From: Lytechinus variegatus
Taxonomy: Eukaryota; Echinodermata; Echinoidea; Temnopleuroida; Toxopneustidae
Assembly (NCBI RefSeq): GCF_018143015.1
Contig: NC_054748.1
Span: forward strand, 16,619,356 to 16,683,355
Length of the DNA: 64,000 nt
Direction of reading: 5' to 3'
Shown: positions 36,302 to 47,505 of the stretch, piece after piece
Layout: the number at the start of each line of letters is the position of its first letter
Numbering within the stretch: the first letter of the stretch is position 1
Position numbers and translations under genes: made by a program
The notes under the pieces: generated by a model
The model's input: only the letters and a program-made list of their open reading frames with translations
Database searches by the model: none
What the model was told of the DNA's origin: nothing

Positions 36302-39300
36302 GTAATTTGGGGGCTCGATTTATGCTCGCGCAAGTTACACTATAATTACAGTCAAATCTCAAGTCATTACTTCTCAAGGACAAGGGCCAAGCCGAAGCCC
36401 GAACTCGCTGCCACTTTTCCGAGACCCGAGCTTGCTGCTTGACTTGCTGCTGGCATGTATTGTTATAAGGCAGCAAGCCCTGGCAAAGGGCAGGACATAG
36501 ACATGGTTAATGCTATTTCATTTTCTTGATTTTATTTTTTAGTCTTTCAAATTGTAGAAAAAAATCAAATAAAGTTAAACATTGCAGTGAAGTTGGTCAA
36601 TACAATAGAAAAAAAAGAAAAATGAGAAAAAATAGAGAAACAAATGAAAAGATGATTGATCCCAGGACCAAAATCCAATTGAAACCAGTTGGATTTCCAA
36701 CTGGTTTCAATTGGTTTCAATTGGTTTCAACTGGTTTCAATTGGTTTTAACTGGAATTTAACAATTTCCAGTTGAAACCAATTGAAACCAGTTGGGCAAC
36801 TGGAAATCGTAACTGGAACCAGTTGGGTAACTGGATATGACTTCCAACTGGAAATGATTTCTAACTGGATCCAGTTGGGTAACTGGAAATCCTAACTGGA
36901 ACCAGTTGGGCAACTGGAAATCCTAACTGGAACCAGTTGGGCAACTGGAAATCCTAACTGGAACCAGTTGGGCAACTGGAAATCCTAACTGGAACCAGTT
37001 GGGTAACTGGATATGACTTCCAACTGGAAATGATTTCTAACTGGATCAGTTGGGTAACTGGAAATCCTAACTGGAACCAGTTGGGCAACTGGAAATCCTA
37101 ACTGGAACCAGTTGGGTAACTGGAAATAACTTCCATCTGGAAATGATTTCTAACTGGAACCAGTTGGGTAACTGGAAATCCTAGATGGAACCAATTGGGT
37201 AACTGGAGATGATTTCTAACTGGAAAGATGGGTAACTGGAAATGAATTCTAATTGGAACCAGTTGGGTAACTGGAAATCCTAACTGGATCCAGTTGGGTA
37301 ACTGGAAATGATTTCCAATTGGTTTCCAATTGGAAATTTTCCAGTTGCCCAACTGGATCCAATTGAAACCAGTTAATTTGCATATTTCTGCCAGTGTGCA
37401 CAGATTAATGTTTTATGAGATTCATCATAATTTACAATGTATCTATTTAATTTTTTTCAATTTGAAGTACCACACTTTTTTCAGATAAGTGTTTAGAATA
37501 CTTAGCAGTGAAAGCCATGTTCATAAATATCATAGATTATAATCAAAACAGATTAAAAGATAATTAGTACACCACTAACTGTTACCAAATTACATTAAAT
37601 AAAAATACATATATTTGAAGATCTCCCCTACAATTATACACATATGAAAGTCTGTATTTTATCAATGCCCTTTACATTGGTATTAATAGACAAATAACAC
37701 TGCTTCTGTGTTGGCATGAGCAATAGTTAGTGCAAATGCTAATTAACTTGTAACTAATTAAGTTCATTCCAATTGGAAGTTCCAATTGGTTTCAACTGGT
37801 TCCAGTTGAAACCAGTTGCCTCCAATTGGTTTCAACTGGAACCAATTGAAACCAGTTGCCTTCAATTGGTTTCAATAGGGAAATTGAAACAACTGGAACC
37901 AATTGAAAACCAATTGCCAACTGGTTCCAGTTGCCCAATTGGTTTTAACTGGAACCAATTGGCAACTGGTTTTCAATTGGAACCAGTTGTTCCAATTTCC
38001 CTATTGAAACCAGTTGGCCAACTGGTTTCAATTGGTCTTGCTCTAATTGGTTTTAACTGGATTTTGGTCCTGGGATGTCACTAGAGTAGACACTATTTTT
38101 AAAAATTCTTTTGAAACTTCAATATTTTTGTTATTTTTAGGTGAGGATACATACAGGTTTCCGTAACATAAATATAAACTGGAAGTCAGAGTTTGTTTGG
38201 TAGACTTGTTAAATATATTTTAACTTGTTAAATGTATTCTAGTTTTCTACTCAAGTTTTTTTTCTTCAAAATCTAATAGGGCCTAATCTATTTTTATTGG
38301 GGAAGAGTGACACCATACCCACAGTTAGATCTCCAGGAGTCCAGCTCCAGTATCATTCTATAAACTCTCAAACATTAATTCAAACCGTTTCCAAACGATT
38401 TTATTTTTTTGTCCAATAATTGAGCATATAAATGTTTGTATTTTTCACAACTTGATAGAATTAGGTAGATCAATAATGTGTTAGCCATTTTTTACATGCA
38501 GCAGTGCAGACTCATTTTATTTTGATTATTTATTTGTAATTCGATTTATTTCACATTGTATAACTTTTTTGTTCATTCATATTCATTAGACTCTTTTTTT
38601 TGGGGGGGGAGGGGCAGAGCTACCAAGTCTCATGCATAATATGCGTGAGACTCAAGCATTTTGGACTCTTGTTCATCCCCTAAAATCTATTTCTCACGCA
38701 ACTATCACAGCCTATCCCCATATACGTTGTACACAATGTCTGTGATCTCACTCAGATTCACAGAAAATCTCACGCATAGCTGGTCTTTGAACTTGGCATC
38801 TCTGGAGGGGAGGTCAGGGCTAGCAACTTTCAAAACTAAACATAAAATCTAGATCTACTCCAAATTCCTTCTCTCCATTCTGTTTCGCCTCTCCTATGCT
38901 CCGAGTCCTATGCTAATGTTCCCCCTTTTCACCAATTTTGCACCTTTCAATGCATGATTACATGAATTTATTATTTTCTTTGTGAATTTGATTATTATAA
39001 GATTAACTTGAACTACTGGATAACATCAATGTTTTGGGAAGATTGTCTTGTTTGCTATTCTGGACACTAGTTAAGCAGTATAATCATCAAACCATTTAAT
39101 GTGATCAATATCCCGACTCCTATCTCCTTGATCTTTGCTAGGTTAATTAGGTTTTATTTGCAGAACGATTGATAGACTTTAACTGTAGATCTAATGTATC
39201 TTCATTAGATGTAGACATATCATTTAGGCTTGATCTTGATGATTATTCTTTTGAAAAGAGAAAGAATTTTTGAATGTTAAATATTTTTATGAATGGGACT

Positions 39301-42300
39301 CTCCTATTTCCTTTTGATTTATTTATTTCATTTATTTATTTTATTTATTTATTCATTTATTTATTTATGTATTTATTTATTCATTTATTTATGTATTTAT
39401 TTATTTATGTGTTTATTTATATTTACTTCTTCATTTCTTTCTTTCTTGCCTTATTTATTTATGTGTTTATTTGTTTATTTATTTATTTATCTATTTATTT
39501 ATGTATTTATTTATTCATTTATTTATTTATATATTTATTCATTATTATTTTTATCATTGGGGTGAGGTGGAAGTTAATGAAGATTTTATAAATTAAGTGG
39601 TGAAGAAAGTTGTTGAGTTTCAGGAATCAGTCATATCTGAGATAAATTTGCTCTTTGATGTCTATTAAGTGTTTTGTTCACTTTTCATTCACCGTCTTAA
39701 TTTTCCCTTTTGTATCTTTCTTTTTCATTTTCTTCCAATTCTTTTCATCCTTATGTTTTTTTCTATCTTTATGAATTATAGGTGGAATCCAAGCTCAGTC
39801 CTTCATTCATGCATTCACCTTGGCCCATTCAGCCTTCAATGTACAAATCACTTCTAAAGAGGTAAGTTAAAATATTAGATACATTTATGCATGTGCGGGC
39901 AGATCCAGGATTTTCCAAAGGGGGGGAGGCACATTTTTTCGGAGGGAATTTTTGACAAGCAAAAAAAACAACAAAAAAAGGAGTTTTAACCCCAAAATAA
40001 GGATATTTCGGACCGAAATAATTTGACAAGCAAAAAAAAAGGTGTTCACTTTTAAAAGAGAGAGCACACCTCCGTTTTAATGTCATTTTTGCAATACAAA
40101 TTTTTATTTTGCTTCTCAAAGGGGGGGGGGGCATGGGCCAGCTGTGCCCCCCCCTCTCCCTAGATCTGCCAGTGGGGCTATATATTATGGAGGGAAAATT
40201 TGACAAGCAAAACAAAAAAAAAGAAAAGGTTTTTAACCCCAAAATAAGGATATTTCGTACTGAAAAAATTGACAAGCAAAAAAAGAAAAGGCCTTCACTT
40301 CTAAAAGAGAGGGCACACATCTGTTTAATTGGCATTCTTACATTACAAATTCTGATTTTGCTTCTCATAGGGGGGGGCACTGGCCGGCTGTGCCACCCCC
40401 CCCCCCCAGATCCGCCAGTTGGACTATGTAATATGTGTGTAGGGCAGGAGACCACAGCCAATTTACTTTGTCCAGTGGGACCCCAATTTTTCTAAGGGAG
40501 TTCCCTTTATGTTCAAAAAATTAGTCCCCTACCTACTGGTCAATCCTAGACCTGCCTCTTTTCAGGGATATATATTTAGTCTGCTGTGCAAACCCTTCCT
40601 TCACTCGAGTTAAGTGGTCTGAATTATATGTACCCTACATTGATTTGTGTACTGAAGGCCCTCTTCAAGCATTTCTATATGCTAGTCTTGTGTGAAGACC
40701 CAAAGTTTCAATCCACTGTCTGTACTTCAAGACTAGGATATATCCTTTTGTCCATTCCTCTTTTCCAGTCCATTCCTTGTTTTTATCTGGCAATAAGTCA
40801 TAATAGACTATTTTGCTAGTTTTTTTCTTTTGAATTTCGCTAGTATCTTTCAAGTATTTTCGGTGTTTTTTTTTCAATTCTCCTCTGTAATTTTGTTTGT
40901 GATGGAAAGTATTAACCATTTTGTCTTTTATTTTTGTCCCTTTGTTTTTCATTTCTCTCTCCGTGTCTTGTCCTGTCTCTCTCTCTTCCTCTCTGTCTCT
41001 TTCTGTCTGCAGGGTAGACTAGGAGACTTTGTAGGTAATGATGAGAATAGTAAAAGATGGATCAGTGATTTTCGTTCTAAGCCCTACTCGATGCCTCTCA
41101 GACTGGACGCAGTTGAAGGTGAGATTAAGACAGTGAGTCCCCTTTGTCTACTAGCAGTGCATCTACTAGCAGTGCATCTACCTCTCTGAATGTCTTGTAA
41201 CACGCTTGTCTTATTACGCGTGGGCTAAACCCGATTGGACTATACTCTGAAGTCGGATTTAAAGGGAAGTTCACCCTGACAATAAGCTGCTTTAAAGCAG
41301 AAAAAATTTAGAAATATATTGATGAAATATTTTATTCAAGTCCATTGAGGAAGAACAAAGTTATGAATTCTTAATAATGTAAATTTTAACTTCATGTGCA
41401 GCTTCTCCATATATCATAAATATAATCTCAATATTCTCTCATTTTTATTGGTTAAAGGTGAAGTTCACCCTGAAGGAAATTTTGTTGTAAAGATAGCAGA
41501 AAAAATAGTAAAAAATATTGGTGAAGGTTTGAGGAAAATCCGTTAAATAGTAAGAAAGCTATTAGAGTTCAAAGTTTTGGATTTTTAACGTCAAACGAGC
41601 AGCTGCCCCATGTGTTATGTAATATAAAATGCATGAATTTCAAATTATTTTATGGTTCCTGATGACTGAATTTTGTTTTCTATTCATGATCGGGTGTGAA
41701 ATGATTTGTATATTGATATACAAAAGGTACAGTGAAAACCATTTTCAATTTTCGGAGAAAATGACATTTCATTGATTTTTTATCATTCGCTATGTAGGAA
41801 TGCTGCTCGCATATGACGTCACAAATCAAATAATTGAAATTCTATTAACTTTTGAATTATTTGATGAATTTTTCTCAAACCTTCGGCAATATTTTTTATT
41901 ATTTTTTCTGCTATTTTTACAACAAACTTTTTGTCAGGGTGAACTTCCCCATTAATGATGAATTCATTTTTTTTTTTTAGAAGAGGGTTTGAAATGATTT
42001 TTCAGATGATATGTCCACCCCATAATTGAAATTATTTTCAAAGTTTGTATTTTGGGAAAATTGTTTTACACAACATGTTGAAGAGCTCTGCTCATCTGTG
42101 ACATCATAAAATAAAAAAACTTTTAAACTTCATAACTTTTTTTATTCTTTGCCAGGTGTTCATCAGGCCTTCACCAAGTAAAATTAGTTATTTCATATTT
42201 TTTGATTTTGGACAAAGATAGTTAAAGCGATGAAGATCCATCTCATACAACAATATCTGAGAGAGTTTGGTTTCCTGATTCCTCTTAAAACGCTTTTCCT

Positions 42301-45300
42301 CCATTTTCAGCCTCCAGATATGCAGCCTTATTGATACCAGACTGTACAGGCGCCCTCTATGATTTGACAAAGGACAGGGTTTTAGGTGCCATCATCAAAC
42401 ACTTTGTTGCTGAAAAGAGTAAGTGCAGTCAGCAGTCAAGTTAATTGATTTTAATTTAACTTTGAAACATCAAATTTTTTACGATGGGGGGGGGGGCGGT
42501 GCAAATCACACACCAAGTCTGCCTACCAAAATCTGCATAAATATGCCTTCTTTATGAAAGTCAAATACTGAAAGGAAATATGTAACGGCCTGTTGATTCA
42601 AAAAAATTTTGCAGTCCCGAGCTAAGAGATTCATTTTCAGCTATCTCCCTTGTACACCTAAATGTAAATGTGATAACTGTTCAGTTTTTGTATGCCTAGG
42701 TCCTTTGTGAAAAACATGATTGTCATAATGTATGAATCAATCTGATAAATTTGTGGAGCATGTTGGCTGAAACTTTTAAATTAATTTTGATTTTTTTTCT
42801 ATTCAAACTGTTAAGTATATAAAGTTTGTTTATGATAGCAGAGTGCCATACGTAATGCCATAAAAATAGATATAAATTGCTATTGATCTACGTGCATAAT
42901 TCCAATCGCTTTAATATTTTATATTCGTAGCAGAAAACATGATACTCTTAAGTACTTCATCAGTTTCAAATATGGTTAGCTTTATCTAAATTTCCTTACA
43001 TTTTTTAAAATTAGCAATGATTTTTTTTATGCTTCAGAACTTATATGTGCAATCGGATCAGGGGTGGCGGCTCTCTGCTCCACCAAGTCCTCAGAAACAA
43101 AGTCATCAAAGTGGTTATTTGCATCTTACTGCCTTACTGCGGTAAGTTTTACTGTGCTGGTCTTGAGATTAAGAAGGCGATGATGGTAATGATGATGATG
43201 ACTGTTATGATGATGATGGTGATGATGCAACATTGGTAATGCTTATCATGATGATGGTGACAATGATATTGATGCTGCTGATGATTATGGTGATGGTGAT
43301 GATGGTGATGATAGTGATGATGATGATAGCAATGGTGATGCATTGATGATGATGGTAATGTTAATAGTAATGGTCAGTGGCGGACCATGAGCTGGAAGAG
43401 ACAAAGCATTGGAGGGGCACAGCATTGTTCGCAAACAATATAGTGCCCCTCCAATGCTTTGTCTCCTCCGGGTCACGGTCCGCTACTGGTAATGGTAATA
43501 GTGATGATGATCGTGATAGTGATGGTAAAGTTGAAAATGATAATGATGATAATAATCGATGATGAAGATGGCAATCATGGGGAGGGGGGTGAAGATGATA
43601 AATGGAAATGATGAAAATTGAATATTTAATTCACATAGCTCCCAAACCCAAATAATAATTTAATCATAGAAAGACCATTTAATAATATTTAATTGATTTT
43701 GGGGGGATAAGTCGGGAAAGACTAAGGTATCATTTTTTAAATGTTTCACATGGAGAAACAATGTATGTATGCCTCTGATCTGTAAAGTATACTTTCATTA
43801 CATTGAATTTTCAGCCCTCGGTGTACGAGTTGGCGAGATTGTCCTCTTTTTCCAGTCTACCCGTCATTCTGGAGGATTTCATCAAAGACAATGCAGGGAA
43901 ATATACAGGTAATAATTATGATGATGATCATTACGAAAATTTCCCGTTTGATTCTCGACCTCACTTCGGACTGCAAACTGCGGTCGCATACCCCGTTTTG
44001 CGTTTGCAAATCTCAAACAACTTTTCCAACCCCGATAAACCCATCTTGGCCAGGTAATCCCCTTGTCTCGATTTCACCACCACGGGCCAGCTAAACGAGC
44101 GTTGAGCCAAGGACGAAACGATAAACAACAGCTGTGCTATTACGTAAGACTTGTCTGCCTGTAGAAGGATCTTCGGAATGAAATTATTGTATTCGATATT
44201 AATCACGTTTTCAAAGGCATTTTACATTCAGACATCCAATACTAGTCCATTTTCAATTTCGAACGAAGAAAATCGACCTCGAAATAAGGAAAGTATGCGG
44301 AATAAAAATTACGGTATGCTTAGCATGCAAGGACCGCGATGCATCCCATCTAGTTTCTGTTCGTATAGCAAGAAAATATGGGATGCATGCCGTTCACTCG
44401 CGCAACGATACAGTCTTAACGAAAGAAAGGAAGGAAGAGAGAGAGAAAGAAAGAAAGGAAAAAAAAAGTTTCTATCAACGCGTGTATACATGGAACTCCA
44501 TGCACTCAACAGAATGCAATCCATCGTGTGTGGCCCCCTGCTGTGACCGTTGATGCTGGGGTGTATTATCTTCGGACCGAGGTCAAGAAACAGGTGTTTT
44601 GTATACTTAAATTTCATGCTTGAGGGCAATAGGGTTTTGAGAAGAGATTTAATGATAAGGGAAACTTGGGGTATACTGCTCTTAAACGCAAAATTTTCGT
44701 CATGATGAGGAGGGTGGCGGTGGTGGGGATGATGATCATCATCATGACAATGACGTTGATTATGTTGATGATTGATGATGTTGATGATGATGGTGGTGAT
44801 GATGATGATGATGGAGATGATGGTGATGTTGGTGTTGATAGTGGGGATGATTGATGGTGAAGATAATGTTAAATGATTGATGATGGTTATGATAAAGTGG
44901 GGATGTTAATGATGTGGTGATGATGAAGATGATGACTGATGATTGATGAGTACGGGGATGATGATAGTGAAGATGATGGTGATTATGATGATGAGAGTGA
45001 TTATGATGATTGTAATTGATGGTTGATGATGATGATGGTGATGGTGGTGATGGTGATGATGAGGAAGAAGATGATGTCGATGAATAATGATGGTTGAATA
45101 ATAATTGATGATGGTTTTGATAAGAGGGAGGAGGTGAATAATGTGATGATTGATGATGAGTATGATGAAGAGGATAAGGAGGATGAGATGTCTTCAAAAA
45201 ATAAATCACAGTAGACACACTATCACTGTCTCTAGACACTTACACCAAGACCCCCGAAAAAATCACCCAAGTTAATCGCATCTTCTACTTTTGTTATTTT

Positions 45301-45507
45301 TTTCAGCAGAAAACTTACAATAAAAAATCAAACTGATCAAAATTTGCCTCTTCTTTATCACGTCCAGCAAGTGAAGCTGGTGCTATTCATGTCGTCGTTG
45401 ACCGCTGTCTCATAACTGGACAAAACGAAGCGTCCACGATCATGGCGGTCCAGAACCTCATATTAGCCACAAACTCAAGGTATGCTCTCATTGTGGGCTG
45501 CATTTAA
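36256..45507 (+). CDS. GATD1: GATD1 (PDDC1), DJ-1/PfpI-like glutamine amidotransferase-fold protein, complete, 7 exons
   Basis: Exons: 36256-36301, 39782-39861, 41013-41118, 42311-42418, 43038-43141, 43815-43908 and 45368-45507. They sum to 678 bases and encode 225 residues (human about 220). Family blocks run in order: [85 protein letters not shown] and [13 protein letters not shown] with AVQNLI. The nucleophile-elbow position reads Gly120-Ser121-Gly122 rather than having Cys in the middle of a Gly-Cys-Gly-type elbow, so classical amidotransferase chemistry is unlikely; human GATD1 also has Gly there as I recall it. The cellular role is not well defined. It is head to head with U1-70K. Confidence 0.95.
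36660..38075. mobile_element. Fold-back transposon with palindromic minisatellite arms, GATD1 intron 1
   Basis: The ends TCCCAGGACCAAAATCCA and TGGATTTTGGTCCTGGGA are complementary. Inside each end is an array of AACTGGAACCAGTTGGGTA and AACTGGAAATCCT units (left 36690-37375, about 30-31-bp period) and CCAATTGGTTTCAACTGG variants (right 37768-38060). The core 37376-37760 is ordinary AT-rich sequence. There is no open transposase frame. Confidence 0.8.
38076..39290. other. GATD1 intron 1, unique AT-rich part
   Basis: No exon or repeat end recognised. A poly(G) tract lies near 38603. Confidence 0.45.
39305..39565 (+). repeat. (TTTA)n microsatellite, GATD1 intron 1
   Basis: Imperfect TTTATTTA/TTTATGTA units over about 260 bases; Ile/Tyr/Leu/Phe open frames come from the repeat. 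A similar tract lies at 52315-52480. Confidence 0.9.
39782..39861 (+). CDS. GATD1: GATD1 exon 2
   Basis: 80 bases, acceptor AATTATAG, donor AGAG|GTAAGT, ending in phase 0. It encodes [20 protein letters not shown] and QITSKE. Confidence 0.94.
39895..40425 (-). repeat. Two tandem copies of a G-capped dispersed repeat, GATD1 intron 2
   Basis: Copies at about 39895-40177 and 40178-40425 share TTTGACAAGCAAAAA, TTAACCCCAAAATAAGGATA, AAAAGAGAG(A/G)GCACAC and TTTTGCTTCTC followed by G-runs and AGATC(T/C)GCCAGT. A third copy in opposite orientation is at 58320-58590. Confidence 0.8.
41013..41118 (+). CDS. GATD1: GATD1 exon 3
   Basis: 106 bases, acceptor CTGCAG, donor GAAG|GTGAGA in phase 1. It encodes [20 protein letters not shown] and [15 protein letters not shown]. 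Confidence 0.95.
41259..42184. mobile_element. MITE interrupted by a second MITE, GATD1 intron 3
   Basis: The outer element begins TTAAAGGGAAGTTCACCCTG. Its inner arms near 41350 and 42120 contain complementary TTATGAA(T/G)TT-type sequence. It is split at 41452-41954 by another palindrome with similar TTAAAGG(T)GAAGTTCACCC ends. Confidence 0.6.
41452..41954. mobile_element. Palindromic MITE of the AAGTTCACCCTGA family, copy 1
   Basis: Starts TTAAAGGTGAAGTTCACCCT and ends AGGGTGAACTTCCCCATTAA. Internal arms match 47011-47505 in reverse orientation. Confidence 0.85.
42311..42418 (+). CDS. GATD1: GATD1 exon 4
   Basis: 108 bases, acceptor TTTTCAG, donor AAGA|GTAAGT. It encodes [20 protein letters not shown] followed by [15 protein letters not shown]. 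The acceptor seven bases downstream would shift the frame. Confidence 0.94.
43038..43141 (+). CDS. GATD1: GATD1 exon 5 (nucleophile-elbow region)
   Basis: 104 bases, acceptor GCTTCAG, donor GCG|GTAAGT. It encodes [13 protein letters not shown], a Ser/Lys-rich loop and [10 protein letters not shown]. Cys117 and Cys127 flank the elbow but are not at its tip. Confidence 0.95.
43160..43620 (+). repeat. (GATGGT)n-type microsatellite, GATD1 intron 5
   Basis: ATG/GAT triplets with interruptions; it contains the hairpin element 43375-43488. Confidence 0.85.
43375..43488. mobile_element. 114-bp near-perfect palindromic MITE inside a microsatellite
   Basis: CAGTGGCGGACC and GGTCCGCTACTG cap the arms. 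ACAAAGCATTGGAGGGGCAC pairs with GTGCCCCTCCAATGCTTTGT. Its GC content contrasts with the flanking GAT repeat. Confidence 0.85.
43815..43908 (+). CDS. GATD1: GATD1 exon 6
   Basis: 94 bases, acceptor TTTTCAG, donor ACAG|GTAATA in phase 1. It encodes [20 protein letters not shown] and [11 protein letters not shown]. Confidence 0.95.
43925..44705 (+). repeat. Dispersed repeat, copy 1 (GATD1 intron 6)
   Basis: Shares with 45600-46110 the segments GACGAAA(C/A)GATAAACAAC, GCTATTACGTAAGACTT, CGTGTGTGGCCCCCTGCTGT and GTCAAGAAACAGGTGTTT, in the same order and orientation. Confidence 0.75.
44700..45180 (+). repeat. (GATGAT)n microsatellite, GATD1 intron 6
   Basis: Imperfect GATGATGGT/GATTGATGAT units. 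The His/Ser/Tyr frame on the minus strand is an artefact. Confidence 0.85.
45368..45507 (+). CDS. GATD1: GATD1 last coding exon
   Basis: Acceptor CGTCCAG; Ala180 is completed across the junction. It encodes [20 protein letters not shown] and [17 protein letters not shown], then YALIVGCI and TAA. A potential donor CAAG|GTATGC at 45479/45480 could instead splice after Ser to a short further exon, as the human C-terminus stops just after SR(K). Confidence 0.9.
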
Positions 45508-45599
45508 GTTACAAATATTCATCGCTGTCCTTCTCAGGGACCCATAACAATAAAGCTAAGCAATTGATCATGAGGGAGATACTTATCATTCATAATAAT

Positions 45600-46110
45600 C
45601 AATGCATTACGTCAAACCTGCTTTTGAAGAAATACCGCAGTTCAGATTGCGAACTGCGGTGTTGTACCCCATTTTCCATTTGGATCTCTTAAAAATCATT
45701 TCCAAGCCCTTATCAACCGCGCTTGGCCAAGTATTCCAGGGGTATTCCCCGCTGTCTCAATTTCACCCCCACAGGCCAGTATATGAGCGTTGAGCAAAGG
45801 ACGAAAAGATAAACAACAGCTGCGCTATTACGTAAGACTTCTCTGCCTGTAGTAGGACCTTCGGAATGAAAGTAATAAAAATGACGGCATGCTTACAGGG
45901 ACCGCACTCAGCCCTGCGCATGCATCCGATCGTGTGTGGCCCCCTGCTGTGACTGTATATGCCGGGCTGTTTTATCTTCGACCAACGTCAAGAAACAGGT
46001 GTTTCGATACTTAAATTGCTTGCTTGAGGCAGTTACGGCTGGAGAAGAGAATTGATGAGAAGGGGAACTGGGGTATAGTGTTCTCAAATGGAAGTTTTTC
46101 GTCATTGGAA
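45600..46110 (+). repeat. Dispersed repeat, copy 2 (downstream of GATD1)
   Basis: Second copy of 43925-44705, lacking about 200 bases in the middle. It begins 92 bases after the GATD1 stop. Confidence 0.75.
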
Positions 46111-47010
46111 TTAATCGTAGAAATATGTCCCACAATCGGTCGCTAAGCTTAAAATTTCAAGGTCCTGGTCACCTTGAAATCTTATGAATCATATATATCA
46201 TATGCTTGGAGGTTCCTAAAGACATGATGAAACACTATTGTGCTTTTTTAAAATACTCTGTGCACATGGTGTAAAGTCCTCATTATTTCACTATAGGACC
46301 TCATTCATGCTTTCTATTATCTTTTACCAGGCAAGGGAAACACGTTGGATTATGATTCTGCGGTCATGTACTCAAGAATAGATTGATGTCATCACAATGC
46401 ATCCATCATATTGAGTGGCTTCGAATACTGCCTTTTTGCTCAAGTGCGATTGAGCTCAGCAATATAGATCAGAAACTTTTTTGACACCTAAACAAAATTT
46501 GTGGTGCTGAGGTAAGAGACTATTAAGGGTGTTGCAAAGCGATAAAAAATTGGGATTCGATCAAATAGGCCATGCCGTAATTAGCACAAGGGCATTTCTT
46601 TGCAAATGACCTTTCCTTTTTTGTCAATTGTATAGGTACTGAATTTATTGGTATTTTAAAAAAAATGATGATGTTATGTAAGCTTGCCTGGGATACCAAA
46701 CTTTCTGCTTCATAGACCAGGCGACACGACTTGTAGGTTACATTGATTTTCAATTGGGAAGGCTTCTTTTAATTAACTGACTGTCATTTTATCCCATTTC
46801 CAAATAGCTAACATGGCCATACTCTTTGTTTCTATTCTTTAAATGGGATAATAAGCATTCTTTGAAATAGCATTTGAATAATTACTCTCATCAGGCAGAA
46901 ATTGTAATTTTGAAATGGCTCATACTTTTTGCATGTTGGTGCAAAGTTATTTGCCTAGACTTGCACAGTACTTGCAAGTATCAGAAAAAAAGTCCCAAAG
47001 TCAATATCGC
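46111..47010. other. Intergenic stretch
   Basis: AT-rich; no gene or repeat end recognised. Confidence 0.45.
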
Positions 47011-47505
47011 TTTAAAGGGAAAGTTCACCCTGACAAAAAGTTTATTGTAAAATAGCAGAAAAAATAATTAAAAATATTGCCGAAGGTTTGAGAAAAATTC
47101 ATCAAATAATTAAAAAGTTATTTGAATTTCAATTATTTGATTTGTGACGTCATATGCGAGCAGCATTTATACATAGCAAATGGTAAAGAATCAATGAAAT
47201 GTCATTTTCTCAGAAAATTGAAAATGGTTTTCACTGTAACTTTTGTATATCAATAGACAAATCATTTCACACCCGATCATGAAAAGAAAACAAAATTAAG
47301 TCATCAGGAACCATACAAAATTTGAAATTCATACATTTCATATTACATAACACATGGGGCAGCTGCTCGTTTATGACGTCACAAATCCCAAATTTTGAAC
47401 TCTAATAACTTTTTTACTCTTTAGCAGATTTTCCTCAAACCTTCACCAATATTTTTTCTGCTATTTTTACACCAAAGTTTTCTTCAGGGTGAACTTCCCC
47501 TTTAA
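47011..47505. mobile_element. Palindromic MITE of the AAGTTCACCCTGA family, copy 2
   Basis: Ends TTTAAAGGGAAAGTTCACCC and GGGTGAACTTCCCCTTTAA. Its interior is the reverse complement of 41452-41954 (TGTCATTTTCTCAGAAAATT, CACACCCGATCATGAAAAGA). Confidence 0.85.

Noticed and set aside
39274..39591. Phe/Tyr/Ile-rich possible membrane protein
   Set aside because: Product of a (TTTA)n microsatellite in GATD1 intron 1.
39829..40461. 210-residue minus-strand frame with an internally repeated sequence
   Set aside because: It spans two tandem copies of a dispersed repeat; the internal repeat in the frame reflects the duplication.
44760..45239. 159-residue His/Ser/Tyr-rich frame
   Set aside because: Product of the GAT microsatellite in GATD1 intron 6.
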